Part shown: positions 35,379-44,071 of the stretch, piece after piece
Numbering within the stretch: position 1 is the stretch's first letter
Layout: each line of letters begins with the position of its first letter
Assembly (NCBI RefSeq): GCF_038066715.1
Contig: NZ_JBBUKT010000002.1
Coordinates: 186,001 to 250,000, forward strand
Source of the DNA: Luteolibacter sp. Y139
GTDB lineage: Bacteria > Verrucomicrobiota > Verrucomicrobiia > Verrucomicrobiales > Akkermansiaceae
Direction of reading: 5' to 3'
Length of the DNA stretch: 64,000 nucleotides
The notes under the pieces: generated by a model
Databases searched by the model: none
Told to the model about the DNA's origin: nothing
The model's input: the letters and a program-made list of their open reading frames with translations, nothing else
Position numbers and translations under genes: made by a program

Positions 35379-36416
35379 ATGAGCGAACCCATTTACATCG
35401 GCATCGATAGCGGAGCCACCACGTCGAAGATTGCGGCGGTGCGAAGCGACGGCTCGATCTTCCCGAGCGAGCTACTGCAACGCCCCACCAGTTCCGAAGG
35501 CGGCACGGCCGCGGTGATCGGCGCGTGGATCGGCGCGATCAACGAATTCCTGGCGCAGCATGGCTTGGCCTGGGCGCAGGTGGAAGGCGTCGGTCTGGCC
35601 GTGCCCGGCCCGCGCCGCAGCTATGGCGTGCTGGATACCTCGCCGAACCTGCCCGCGGAATTCGATGGCTGGAATGTGGAGCACGACCTGCGGGTGGCGC
35701 TCGAGCGCGAGTCCGGCCGGATCCTGCCGCTGGCGCTCGGCAACGATGGCAATCTGGGCGGCGTGGCTGAAGCTCATCGCGCCCGTGGGACCGAGGCGTG
35801 CAGCGTGGTTATGCTGGCTCCCGGCTCGGGTCTCGGTGGTGCCTATGTGGATGCCTCCGGGATGCCACTCGACGGCGATACGCTGGCGGGGATGGAGACG
35901 GGGCACTTGGCGGCGCCTTTGCAGCTTCTGGGCACGGACGCGCTGACTTGCGGTTGTGGCCGCGACTGGGGGTGCTATGAGATGTACACCAGCCTCGCCG
36001 GCCTGCCGGGACTGCTGGAGCGCGCCTTGCCGCGTTACCCCGGTCACGTCTTGGCGGATCCTTCGCTTGGGAAAAAGGAGCGCGTGCTGAAGCTGCGCGG
36101 TCTGGCTCAGGATGGCGATGCGCTGGCGCTGGAATTGTTCGATTTGCAGGCGAAAGCGATGGGCTTGCTGGTGGCCGAGCTTTCAATGGCGGTGGACCCA
36201 AGTTGCTTCGTTATTGGCGGAGGTCTGATCGATCCCGATGCGACCACGGTGGAATTCCGCGAGCGCTACCTCGGCGGGATCCGCGATACGGCGCTGAAGT
36301 ATCTGTGGCCGACGCAGCGGGAGATGCTGCGGATCGTGCCGGCGACGCTTGGCGAGCTTTCGCAGGCAGTGGGTGCGGCGCTGGTGGCGCGGCACATCGC
36401 CAGGGAGGCGTCCTGA
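35379..36416 (+). CDS. ROK-family sugar kinase
   Basis: This 345-residue kinase opens with YIGIDSGATTSKIAAV, the ATP-phosphate loop of the actin-like fold. VGLAVPGPRR and LALGNDGNLGGVAEAH, with the catalytic Asp, follow. A GSGLGGAYVDASG loop and the ROK zinc-binding CGCGRDWGCYEMY near residue 190 follow, and later FVIGGGLIDPDATTV. The family phosphorylates glucose, mannose, N-acetylglucosamine or similar sugars; the specificity cannot be read here. The start is the ATG at 35379. The gene is followed by two hairpins and then an AlgE-type outer-membrane channel, so a sugar-uptake context is plausible. Confidence 0.9.
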   Translation: MSEPIYIGIDSGATTSKIAAVRSDGSIFPSELLQRPTSSEGGTAAVIGAWIGAINEFLAQHGLAWAQVEGVGLAVPGPRRSYGVLDTSPNLPAEFDGWNVEHDLRVALERESGRILPLALGNDGNLGGVAEAHRARGTEACSVVMLAPGSGLGGAYVDASGMPLDGDTLAGMETGHLAAPLQLLGTDALTCGCGRDWGCYEMYTSLAGLPGLLERALPRYPGHVLADPSLGKKERVLKLRGLAQDGDALALELFDLQAKAMGLLVAELSMAVDPSCFVIGGGLIDPDATTVEFRERYLGGIRDTALKYLWPTQREMLRIVPATLGELSQAVGAALVARHIAREAS

Positions 36417-36460
36417 GGGGTGCGCCTGGCACCGGAATGCCAGAGGTGATTTAATAAGAT

Positions 36461-36518
36461 GATGCCACAGCGGTCCTGAGAGGCCGCTGTGGCATCTTCA
36501 TGCCGGCGTGGCATGAAG
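36461..36518 (+). terminator. two back-to-back hairpins after the ROK kinase gene
   Basis: A 13-bp perfect stem (GATGCCACAGCGG with CCGCTGTGGCATC, 36461-36496, 10-base loop) is followed at once by a 9-bp stem (CTTCATGCC with GGCATGAAG, 36496-36518, 5-base loop). There is no long U tract, so the first may be a weak terminator or an RNA-processing site. The pair lies in the leader of the next gene. Confidence 0.55.
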
Positions 36519-36584
36519 AGGATTCAATCAACTGACGCGCGTTCTACTTCACAGGAGAGATCGTGCCGTTAGGCTTCGCGGACC

Positions 36585-37964
36585 ATGCAACGGGCCATCC
36601 TTCCCTGTGTCCTTCTTCCGTGCCTCGGTAGCGCCTTTGCGGCTCCTGAGAAAACCGAGCCGACTTTGCTGAATGCCCAGCTGATCGAGTGGTCGCCGGC
36701 GTTCACGCCATGGGACATCGGGGGGGAGTTCCGGGCACGGTATGAGATGAAGGACGATGCGGGGGTGGTGGCGAATACCGATTTCGTCGATGGCATCGCG
36801 AAAGGACGTGATGCGAACTACCTGCGTGAGAAGCTTCACCTCGGTTACAAGGATGACTGGTTCTCGTTCTTCATCGAGGGACGCGATGCCTCCGGTCATG
36901 AGGATGTGAAGGCCGATGATGTCTTCGACATTCACCAGGCGTATGTGGTGCTGGGCAATGCGAAGGAATTCCCGCTCACGGCGAAGATCGGCCGACAGGA
37001 GCTGGTGTATGGCGACGAACGCTTCCTCGGCAAGGGCGACTGGAACAACACGGGCCGGTCCTTTGACGCGATCAAGCTGCGGCTCGAGAATTCCTTCGGC
37101 TGGCTCGATGCCTTCACCGGGCGGGTGGTGATTCCCGATGATGGCAATTTCAATGTCAGCAATGACTACGACTACCTTTCGGGTCTCTATGGCGGCACCA
37201 AGAAGCTGATCCCTTGTCAGGAGACGCAGTTCTATTTCCTGGCCCGCAACTATGGGGTGAAGGGGCCGAACTCGAATTCGGCGGGCAATCCGGGGTCGCC
37301 CTCGACGCAGCGCGATATCTACACGATCGGCACCTTGTGGAAGTCCGATCCGGAAGCTTGGGGTGCATGGGACTACACCTTCGAGACGGCGTATCAGTTT
37401 GGCAGTGTCTACAATCGCGCGCAGAACCGCCGGCTGGATCAAAGCTCCTATGCGGTTTTCCTGCAGGGCGGCTACACGTGGAAGGATGTGTGGGGCAAGC
37501 CGCGCCTCGGCTTCGGCTATGACTATGGCTCGGGCGACAGCAACTCCAAGGATGGCAAGGTGGAGACGCTGGAGAACCTCTTCGGCACGCAGCACCGGCC
37601 CTATGGCCTGATGGATCTCATGAGTGCACGGAACATGCACATCCCCAAGCTGACCTTCTCGGTGAAGCCGGTCAATGGGTTGAGCCTGAATGCCGATCTG
37701 ATGGCCTTCGTGCTCGCGGACACGAGCGACCTTTTCTATCCGGAATCGGGTCCCGGTCGTACGGGGAACGGCTACGGCATCAATCCGAATGCCGGCTCCT
37801 ATGCGGGCACCGAGCTCGACCTCTACGCCAACTACAAGGTGAACTCGTGGGCGAACCTGCAGCTCGGCTACGGCCACTATTTCGTGGGTGACTACGTGAA
37901 GGACTCGGTGGCGGCCACGACGGATGCCGACTGGCTCTACACGCAGGTCATGCTGACGTTCTAA
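36585..37964 (+). CDS. alginate-export-type outer-membrane channel
   Basis: A 459-residue protein. A signal peptide (MQRAILPCVLLPCLGSAFAA) is followed by a beta-barrel of the AlgE/alginate export family. The family stretch IGRQELVYGDERFLGKGDWN followed by NTGRSFDAIKL lies near residue 135. Many amphipathic strands follow, ending in DWLYTQVMLTF with the C-terminal aromatic of outer-membrane barrels. AlgE passes polyanionic alginate across the outer membrane; relatives may pass other oligosaccharides in either direction. No alginate synthesis genes are nearby, so uptake or export of another glycan is equally likely. Confidence 0.85.
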   Translation: MQRAILPCVLLPCLGSAFAAPEKTEPTLLNAQLIEWSPAFTPWDIGGEFRARYEMKDDAGVVANTDFVDGIAKGRDANYLREKLHLGYKDDWFSFFIEGRDASGHEDVKADDVFDIHQAYVVLGNAKEFPLTAKIGRQELVYGDERFLGKGDWNNTGRSFDAIKLRLENSFGWLDAFTGRVVIPDDGNFNVSNDYDYLSGLYGGTKKLIPCQETQFYFLARNYGVKGPNSNSAGNPGSPSTQRDIYTIGTLWKSDPEAWGAWDYTFETAYQFGSVYNRAQNRRLDQSSYAVFLQGGYTWKDVWGKPRLGFGYDYGSGDSNSKDGKVETLENLFGTQHRPYGLMDLMSARNMHIPKLTFSVKPVNGLSLNADLMAFVLADTSDLFYPESGPGRTGNGYGINPNAGSYAGTELDLYANYKVNSWANLQLGYGHYFVGDYVKDSVAATTDADWLYTQVMLTF

Positions 37965-37974
37965 GCGACTCGCA

Positions 37975-38562
37975 GTGGGATTGACCGCGAAGGTCGGAGC
38001 GGTTCCAGTGAGAGCCGTGAAGTCCGATGGAAATGCTGCGCGCATCTTTGCCCTGGAACGTCCCGATCCGGCGCTGTGGAAGCTGTATGTAATCCGCGCA
38101 ATCCTGAGCGGGCCGGGGATGCTGATCGCATTCCCGTATCTGTATTTCCGCTACCACACGTTGCGGTATCGTTTCGATGACGAAGGGATTCACATGAAGG
38201 TGGGGATCCTGTTCCGGCGGGAGGTGAATCTGACTTACGCGCGGATACAGGACATTCACCTGCGCTCGGGATTCATTCAGCGCTGGCTGGGCCTGGCCGA
38301 TGTGCAGGTGCAGACGGCTTCGGGGAATGCGGGGGCGGAGCTGGTCATCGAAGGGTTCCGTGAATTCGAGCAGATCCGGGATTTCCTGTACATGCGGATG
38401 CGTGGGGCGCGTGGTGGCGAGCAGGCTGCGGGTACGCATTCAGGAGTGCCTGCTATCGCGGGCGAAGCGCCGACGGGAATGGTGGAGGTGCTTTCGCAAA
38501 TCCGCGATGAGCTACGCCGGACGCGCGAGGCGCTCGAACGGAAAGGAGGGGGCGATGTATAG
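37975..38562 (+). CDS. bacterial PH-domain membrane protein (bPH_2 type)
   Basis: This protein has 195 residues from a GTG at 37975; the start is uncertain and a later GTG is possible. A hydrophobic segment (IRAILSGPGMLIAFPYLYF) is followed by a bPH_2 domain: LRYRFDDEGIHMKVGILFRR, NLTYARIQDIHLRSGFIQRW, and LGLADVQVQTAS. A charged helical tail follows. The family includes YdbS/YdbT, membrane proteins of unclear function. Its end overlaps the next gene, which encodes a second protein of the same type. Confidence 0.82.
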   Translation: MGLTAKVGAVPVRAVKSDGNAARIFALERPDPALWKLYVIRAILSGPGMLIAFPYLYFRYHTLRYRFDDEGIHMKVGILFRREVNLTYARIQDIHLRSGFIQRWLGLADVQVQTASGNAGAELVIEGFREFEQIRDFLYMRMRGARGGEQAAGTHSGVPAIAGEAPTGMVEVLSQIRDELRRTREALERKGGGDV

Positions 38563-39301
38563 CTTCTTCCGTGAGCTTTGTGAGAAGTGGCTGCGCATTC
38601 CGGCGGAGCCGGAGGCACCGCCGGGCGATGAGAGCTCGGCACGCGTCTTCCGTGCGGCTCCGAAGTATCTGAAATACCTGCGCGTGATGTGGGGCATCCG
38701 GAATGGCTTGGCGATGATAGGCGCGCTGACTCCGCTCACCGTGATTTCGATCGCGCTGGCGGTAAATCATGAGGGGAGTGCCTCGGCGGTGATAGCGGGC
38801 GTGGAGGTCGTGGTGTTAGGCCTCCTGATTTGTCAGGCCTTGTTCTCGCTGGCGCTGGTACAGCTCGATTATGAGAAGCGCTGGTATCTGGTCACGGATC
38901 GAAGCCTGCGAATTCGCGAGGGGGTGGCCACGGTGCGCGAGATCACCTTCACCTTCGCGAATATCCAGAACCTCTCGGTGACGCAGGGGCCGATCCAGCG
39001 TTGGCTGGGCATTGCCGACTTGAAGGTGGAGACGGCAGGTGGAGGAAGTGTCGTGGGTCAGCAGCAGCAACCCGGACTGAATCTTCATACCGCGTATTTC
39101 CGTGGCATCCACAACGCGGAGGAAGTGAAGCAGCTGATTTCAGAGCGCATGCGGGTTCACCGGGATGCGGGTCTGGGCGATCACGAGGACCGGCATGTGG
39201 TGCCCTCTGTTCATGAGGGAAGCAGCACGGTACAAGAGGTGCTGGAGGCGATGCTAACAGAAGCGGTGGGATTGCGCCGGGCGGCCGAGGGGAATCCTTG
39301 A
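38555..39301 (+). CDS. second bacterial PH-domain membrane protein
   Basis: This 248-residue protein starts at the ATG at 38555, which overlaps the preceding gene by 8 bases and has a very strong ribosome-binding site (AAGGAGGGGG, 5 bases before the start region). Two TM helices lie near 45-105 (GLAMIGALTPLTVISIALAV and VVVLGLLICQALFSLAL). The bPH_2 core is YLVTDRSLRIREGVATVREI, then FANIQNLSVTQGPIQRWLGI. It is paralogous to the upstream gene. It is convergent with the next gene, with 5 bases between stops. Confidence 0.85.
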   Translation: MYSFFRELCEKWLRIPAEPEAPPGDESSARVFRAAPKYLKYLRVMWGIRNGLAMIGALTPLTVISIALAVNHEGSASAVIAGVEVVVLGLLICQALFSLALVQLDYEKRWYLVTDRSLRIREGVATVREITFTFANIQNLSVTQGPIQRWLGIADLKVETAGGGSVVGQQQQPGLNLHTAYFRGIHNAEEVKQLISERMRVHRDAGLGDHEDRHVVPSVHEGSSTVQEVLEAMLTEAVGLRRAAEGNP

Positions 39302-39306
39302 GCGCT

Positions 39307-40335
39307 TCATGGGTCGGTGACTTTCAGGCGCAGGAAACCCTTGCTCGCGATCGGGATGCTGAAGACGTGCTGGCCGCTGGTGCCGGTGTCGGTGACGGGT
39401 GTCCAGCTTGCGGCCTGCAAGGTGGTGGAAGACTCGGCGCCGTAGGTGATGCCGGAGACGCCGGCGGGTTGAGGAAAGCTGAGGGTGAACTTTCCTGCGG
39501 CGATCTGTCCGTGAGGGAACAGGTGAGCGCTGTTCTGTTTGGGATCGAGGCCAAGGGCGAACTCGATGAGGTTGACCAGGCCGTCCTTGTCGAAATCGAA
39601 ATCGTCCGCGGCATTGCCGCTGTTGGCGGTGGTGCCGAAATTCGTTTGCCGCCAGGTTTCGATGGCGGTCACCAGTGGCAGGACGAAGCTGTCGCCATTG
39701 TTGCGGACCACGGTTGCTGGATTGGTGCCCAGCGCGTAGTCGGCAAGGTTGGTCGTGCTGAGAGCGCTCGAAGCGCCGGTGAAGCGAATGGCTTGGGCTC
39801 CGGAAGTGGGAAGGCTTGATGCAAAGGGTGGGCCGAAGTTTCCGTTCGAATCGTTGGTAGTCGCACCGGTGTTGGAACCGGTGTAGGCAGCGCCTCCCCA
39901 AGCCAGGGACCAGAGAATACTGCCGGGAGTTGCTACCGTTCCGGCATCGTCTTCAAACGTGATCCGGCCGGCGGAGAGGTAGGAGGCGGGGATCGGCGTC
40001 GCCAAAGTGAAGTCGGGTGAAAAGGTCGGTGTCACCGTTTGCACGGCGGTGGTGAAGGCGGCCGTCGCCAAAAGGACCCGTGAGCCTGCGGATGACACGC
40101 TGACGTCCGCGGCAATGTCGAGGAGGAGGATCCGATTGCTGCCAGTGGCGTCGGCTGCCCACACCTTTGTGTTGCTGACCAGATTCTGTCCGGGGGAGCG
40201 CATGCGCAGTTGGACGGCTTGGGCGGCAGAGTTGCCATTGAGGCTGCCGATAACCTGCTCGACCTGCATGAGGTGAAAGCTGGCAGATGCCTGCGTTACG
40301 AAGGCGGCGCAGGCGAGGAGTAGGAGCGCTTTCAT
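39307..40335 (-). CDS. secreted protein with the shared C-terminal module
   Basis: This 342-residue protein has a signal peptide (MKALLLLACAAFVTQASA). The body is a Ser/Thr/Ala-rich beta domain (VEQVIGSLNGNSAAQAVQLR, NRILLLDIAADVSVSSAG, FTLATPIPASYLSAGRITFE). The C terminus has WRQTNFG, a DFDKDGLVNLIEFALGLDP calcium-type loop, and a strand module that ends GFLRLKVTDP. The last 110 residues resemble the ends of the CotH-type and S8 proteins in this window. Function unknown. The gene is convergent with the second PH-domain gene. Confidence 0.65.
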   Translation of the reverse strand: MKALLLLACAAFVTQASASFHLMQVEQVIGSLNGNSAAQAVQLRMRSPGQNLVSNTKVWAADATGSNRILLLDIAADVSVSSAGSRVLLATAAFTTAVQTVTPTFSPDFTLATPIPASYLSAGRITFEDDAGTVATPGSILWSLAWGGAAYTGSNTGATTNDSNGNFGPPFASSLPTSGAQAIRFTGASSALSTTNLADYALGTNPATVVRNNGDSFVLPLVTAIETWRQTNFGTTANSGNAADDFDFDKDGLVNLIEFALGLDPKQNSAHLFPHGQIAAGKFTLSFPQPAGVSGITYGAESSTTLQAASWTPVTDTGTSGQHVFSIPIASKGFLRLKVTDP

Positions 40336-40376
40336 GAGGCAATGAGAAGAAGGATCCGGTAGAACCTGACATCGCG

Positions 40377-40480
40377 GCGCCGGAATGCCAGTCGAGAGAG
40401 CAATGTGAGGAATTCGTCAGAGCCGTGAGTACCGACTGGCAAGAGGTCCATCCGTGCAGAAAGCGACGGCATTCCGGCGC
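40377..40480. repeat. nested inverted repeats in the divergent gap before the second sulfatase
   Basis: GCGCCGGAATGCC (40377-40389) is matched perfectly in inverse by GGCATTCCGGCGC (40468-40480). Inside, TGCCAGTCG (40386-40394) is matched by CGACTGGCA (40433-40441). The two stems share four bases, so they either compete or form one long stem with a 30-base bulge. The structure sits in the 238-base gap between two divergent genes and could be in the leader of the sulfatase. Confidence 0.55.
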
Positions 40481-40573
40481 TCCTCTGCCGGTGGGCGCTT
40501 CAAGTCTTTCCGGATTGCCGGAACAGGAGGAGGATTGGAGAAACAAAGAAGGACACGTTGTTCGACCCAAGCC

Positions 40574-41992
40574 ATGATCCTGCGCTCTCTCGTTGCCGTC
40601 GCCCTGCTCTCGTCGCTCGCCGCCGCCAAGGCTCCGCCGAATATCGTGCTGGTGCTGGTGGATGACATGGGGTGGGGGGATTTCTCGTGCTTCGGGAACA
40701 AGGAGGCGTCGACGCCGAACATCGACCGGATGGCGAAGGAAGGGATTCGTTTCCGGCAGTTTTACGTGAACTCGCCGATCTGCTCGCCGTCGCGTTGCGC
40801 GCTGACCACGGGGCAATATCCGCAGCGCTGGAAGATCACGTCATTCCTGGAAAACCGGGCATCGAACGAGCGCCGTGGGATGGCGCAGTGGCTGGACCCG
40901 CAGGCTCCGACACTGGCCCGCTTCCTCCAGAAGAAGGGGTATGCGACGGGGCACTTCGGCAAGTGGCATCTGGGTGGCCAGCGGGACGTGGACAATGCGC
41001 CGGCGATCACCTCCTACGGCTACGACCAGAGCCTGACGAACTTCGAGGGGATGGGGCCGAAGCTGCTGCCACTCACGATGAAGCCCGGCGACAAGGAGCC
41101 GGGGAAGATCTGGCAGGAGGCGACGCGGCTGGGCAAGCCGGTGACGTGGATGCTGCGCTCGAAGATCACCACCGGTTATGTGGATGCGGCGATCCCATTC
41201 ATCGACGAGGCGGTGAAGGCAAAGAAGCCGTTTTATGTGAACCTGTGGCCGGATGATGTTCACTCGCCGTTCTGGCCACCGGTGGAGTCGTGGAAGCAGG
41301 GCAAGCGCGAGCAGTACCTGTCGGTGCTAGAAAACATGGACCGGCAGTTCGGGAAATTCTTCGACCACATCCGGGACACGCCCGAGCTGCGCGACAATAC
41401 AGTGGTGATGATCTGCTCCGACAATGGGCCGGAGCCGGGTGCGGGATCGGCCGGGGAATTCCGCGGGGTGAAGGGGACGCTGTGGGAAGGTGGTGTGCGT
41501 TCGCCGCTCATCGTGTGGGCTCCGGGATTGATCGCTAAGGAGAAGGAAGGCTCGGTGAATGACGTTTCTGTTTTCGCGGCGTTCGACCTTGCGCCGTCGA
41601 TGCTGAAGCTGGCGGATGCGCCTGTTCCGGAGGGGGTGAAGTTTGACGGGGAAGATCTTTCGGAGACGATGTTAGGGAAGTCCGAGGCGTCGCGGAAGGC
41701 GCCAGTGTTCTGGCGTCGTCCACCGGACCGGAAAGTGGTGGGACAGCCGGGGCGGCGTCAGCCGGACCTGGCGGTGCGGGAAGGGAATTGGAAGCTGGTG
41801 TGTGAATATGATGGGTCGGAGAGCAAGCTTTTCGATCTGGCGACGGATCCGGGGGAGGCTAAGGATCTGGCTCAGGACAAGGCGGACGTCGCCGCGCGTT
41901 TGTCGAAGGCAGCGGTGGAGTGGAGCCAGTCGATGCCTGCGGACAAGGGGCCGGAACTCGGGGCAAAGAAGAAGGACGGAGACGAAGAATGA
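40574..41992 (+). CDS. secreted S1-type sulfatase
   Basis: This 472-residue sulfatase has a signal peptide (MILRSLVAVALLSSLAAA). The metal site NIVLVLVDDMGWGDFSCFG is followed by the formylglycine site CSPSR with its Cys at residue 70. HFGKWHLGG, PFYVNLWPDDVHSPFW, VVMICSDNGPEPG and RGVKGTLWEGGVRSPLIVW follow. The formylglycine would be made by FGE or anSME, neither of which is in the window. It removes sulfate from glycans or other sulfate esters outside the cytoplasm. The start is the ATG at 40574. It lies just before the six-gene lectin array on the same strand, 97 bases away, so the two may serve the same glycan. Confidence 0.93.
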   Translation: MILRSLVAVALLSSLAAAKAPPNIVLVLVDDMGWGDFSCFGNKEASTPNIDRMAKEGIRFRQFYVNSPICSPSRCALTTGQYPQRWKITSFLENRASNERRGMAQWLDPQAPTLARFLQKKGYATGHFGKWHLGGQRDVDNAPAITSYGYDQSLTNFEGMGPKLLPLTMKPGDKEPGKIWQEATRLGKPVTWMLRSKITTGYVDAAIPFIDEAVKAKKPFYVNLWPDDVHSPFWPPVESWKQGKREQYLSVLENMDRQFGKFFDHIRDTPELRDNTVVMICSDNGPEPGAGSAGEFRGVKGTLWEGGVRSPLIVWAPGLIAKEKEGSVNDVSVFAAFDLAPSMLKLADAPVPEGVKFDGEDLSETMLGKSEASRKAPVFWRRPPDRKVVGQPGRRQPDLAVREGNWKLVCEYDGSESKLFDLATDPGEAKDLAQDKADVAARLSKAAVEWSQSMPADKGPELGAKKKDGDEE

Positions 41993-41995
41993 GCG

Positions 41996-42028
41996 TGGCA
42001 GGCCGGGGTCTGCCATCGTAGATGATTG
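41996..42028 (+). promoter_or_regulatory. shared array promoter block, copy before lectin gene 1
   Basis: TGGCA at 41996 and CGTAGATGATTG at 42017-42028 are 21 bases apart start to start. The same arrangement precedes genes 2 and 4 of the array. It also overlaps a small hairpin (TGGCAG / CTGCCA, 41996-42015), and a second hairpin (TCGGGA / TCCCGA, 42044-42061) lies in the leader. Confidence 0.5.
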
Positions 42029-42089
42029 AATAAGTGAGGCTGATCGGGAGTCCATTCCCGACCCGTGGCACTTATCTCTTAGCGAACCC

Positions 42090-43904
42090 ATGAATCGACT
42101 TTCCCTTCTGTTGACCGCGCTGGTGGCGGTTCCCGCTTCCCTCCAAGCTGCCTGGCCGGATGGGACGCTTTTCACGGCGCCCTTTGGTCCGGGCGGGACG
42201 TGGAACCTGTATCAAGCGGTGAGCAAGCCGATGACGTGGACGGAGGCGCAGTCAGCGGCTGAACGGCTCGTGGATCCGCTCGGCAAGACTGGCAAACCGG
42301 GACACCTGGTGTGCATCAGCAGCGCGGCGGAGAACATGTTCGTCTATCAGAGGGTGCAGGGCTTCTACATCTGGACCGGACTGACCGACAATGAGAAGCG
42401 CGGAGGCAAGGAGGCCCGCGACGACCGCAATGGCGGCTGGCATTGGATAACGGGCGAGCCTTACACCTTCCAATCGTGGCGGAGCTACGAGCCGAATGAA
42501 ATGGAAGCGACCGGAGAGGATGCGGTGTCGATCGGGGCGTCCGGCCGATGGCTTGACATGCCGAATGGCGCCGACGGTCAAACGGAGAACAAGCAGGCCT
42601 CGATGATCGAATGGGAAACGCGCTCGCCGGAGCCGGTGGCGGGGGCTGTGAAGCTCGAGCGAGTCTTGCCGGAGAAGTGGTCCGTGGATCTTTCCGCGTG
42701 GAAAGGAGAGGTGATCGGTGAAGGGCCGTGGACGGTGATGAGTTCGGTCGGGCTGGACACCTTCAGCATCCAGACGGTGGCCCAAGGCTTGGACGAACAG
42801 ATTCATGCGATGCAGACGGCCTTCCGGATGCCGCGGTTGAACTACCACGTGGAGCACATCACGCTCTTTGCCGGTGGTTGGGTGGAGATCAAAGATTTCC
42901 CCGCGTTTCCGATGAGGGCAGGTCCTTGCGGGGCACTTCATGTGGCCAAGGTGAAACTGGACAAGCCAGGGACGTGGAGCATCAACGTCCATGGTGATGA
43001 CTACTTCGCGGTGCGCTTTCCCGGGCACAAGTGGAAGTCGGTCAGGGGGCTCGCCGGGATCGATCCGCTGGATGCGGAAACGATGTATTATGAGTGCGAG
43101 TCGGCAGATGGTTGCGGGATCGGTGTGATCGATCTGCCAGCGGGAGAGAGTACCATCGAGGTGATGCTGGGCAATCGCGTCAACGACAGCATGATCCAAG
43201 TGCTGGCGGCACCCGGTGAGCAGACCATGGACGGCTCGACCGATCAGTGGCGCTTGCCCGGGCACAAGGCGGCGGGCGATCTGGCGTGGCCGGGTGTTAG
43301 CAGCAAGGGCTGGACCGTCATTCGCAAGAAGCCACCGGTGGGTGCGAAGCCGATGGAGAAGCTGATGGATGGGATGGCATTGCCCGAGAATGCGCCGGCA
43401 GTGACGGCGGAGGGAGTGGAGAAGATCAACTACATCGACTCGGACGGGGCGAGTGACATCGAGTTTCCGAATCCGGTGGAGCTGCCGGGCGATGAGCCGG
43501 GGCCGCAGGACCAGTTCGTGGTGATGGCCCAGGCCGAACTGGTGATCCCGCGCGATGGGCTCTATCACATCGGCATTCAGTCGGACAGCCGCTGTGCGCT
43601 GCGGATCGCCGACCAGCAGTGGCTGCGAATCATTCGCGATACGTCTTACCACGTGAAGGTCGAGGGTGACACGATTCATACCGAGAACCCGGATCGCAAG
43701 AGCACGAACGGGCAGCTCTTCGCGGAGATCGAGCTGAAGAAGGGCAGCTATACGATCGAGGCGTTCTATGTGAATGTGAAGGGGCCGACCTCTCTGGCGG
43801 TCTTCGGCGCGCCGGCGGGATACGCTCCGCGGCTGCTGGCGAAGGATGGCGCCAAGATCGAACCGGACATCGATGGCTTGCCGCTGGTGATGCCTGCAAA
43901 GTGA
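42090..43904 (+). CDS. tandem lectin paralogue 1: secreted C-type-lectin-like / PA14-like protein
   Basis: A 604-residue protein. The signal peptide is residues 1-20. The C-type-lectin-like domain is about 30-178: TWTEAQSAAE, GHLVCISSAAENMFV, FYIWTGLTDNEKRGG, then EPN at 134-136, GEDAVSIG, GRWLDMP and MIEWE at 172-176. EPN is the tripeptide that gives mannose-type specificity in animal lectins. The two positions where the family normally has Cys here hold other residues, so there is no disulfide pair. Residues 190-280 are of unknown fold and the most variable part. PA14-like strands follow at about 282-375 (GTWSINVHGDDYFAVRFPG) and 475-575 (DGLYHIGIQSDSRCALRIA). There is no anchor, so it is periplasmic or released. 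I infer glycan binding; no catalytic motif is visible. Confidence 0.8.
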   Translation: MNRLSLLLTALVAVPASLQAAWPDGTLFTAPFGPGGTWNLYQAVSKPMTWTEAQSAAERLVDPLGKTGKPGHLVCISSAAENMFVYQRVQGFYIWTGLTDNEKRGGKEARDDRNGGWHWITGEPYTFQSWRSYEPNEMEATGEDAVSIGASGRWLDMPNGADGQTENKQASMIEWETRSPEPVAGAVKLERVLPEKWSVDLSAWKGEVIGEGPWTVMSSVGLDTFSIQTVAQGLDEQIHAMQTAFRMPRLNYHVEHITLFAGGWVEIKDFPAFPMRAGPCGALHVAKVKLDKPGTWSINVHGDDYFAVRFPGHKWKSVRGLAGIDPLDAETMYYECESADGCGIGVIDLPAGESTIEVMLGNRVNDSMIQVLAAPGEQTMDGSTDQWRLPGHKAAGDLAWPGVSSKGWTVIRKKPPVGAKPMEKLMDGMALPENAPAVTAEGVEKINYIDSDGASDIEFPNPVELPGDEPGPQDQFVVMAQAELVIPRDGLYHIGIQSDSRCALRIADQQWLRIIRDTSYHVKVEGDTIHTENPDRKSTNGQLFAEIELKKGSYTIEAFYVNVKGPTSLAVFGAPAGYAPRLLAKDGAKIEPDIDGLPLVMPAK

Positions 43905-43974
43905 CAAGGTCGCCGCGGAAGGTGCAAGTTGAGCGATCCCGGGGGACGGGAGTGAAAGCTGGCCAAGAGCGTTC

Positions 43975-44007
43975 TTGGCAAGGTGAGGCGGGTTCCGTAG
44001 TTGATTT
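43975..44007 (+). promoter_or_regulatory. shared array promoter block, copy before lectin gene 2
   Basis: TTGGCA (43975-43980) and CGTAGTTGATTT (43996-44007) match the blocks before genes 1 and 4 in sequence and spacing. Similarity to the gene 4 copy extends upstream to about 43945 (GAAAGCT and CTTGGCAAG). A hairpin (GGAACT / AGTTCC, 44027-44042) lies between the block and the start codon. Confidence 0.6.
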
Positions 44008-44071
44008 CGATAGGTAGACCCGGTTTGGAACTTATCAGTTCCGCCGCCCCAAGCCACCCAACCGTCAACCC

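Noticed and set aside
36549-38045. 498-codon open frame on the minus strand opposite the AlgE-type gene
   Set aside because: The plus strand encodes a convincing outer-membrane barrel with a signal peptide; the minus-strand product has no recognisable feature.
42044-42061. Possible riboswitch in the leader of lectin gene 1
   Set aside because: Only a single 6-bp hairpin is visible and no known aptamer pattern.
42252-44057. Long open frame of about 600 codons on the minus strand opposite lectin gene 1, with similar frames opposite the other copies
   Set aside because: Rich in Arg, His and Pro with no domain; it is the expected antisense shadow of a high-GC gene and recurs because the lectin genes are alike.
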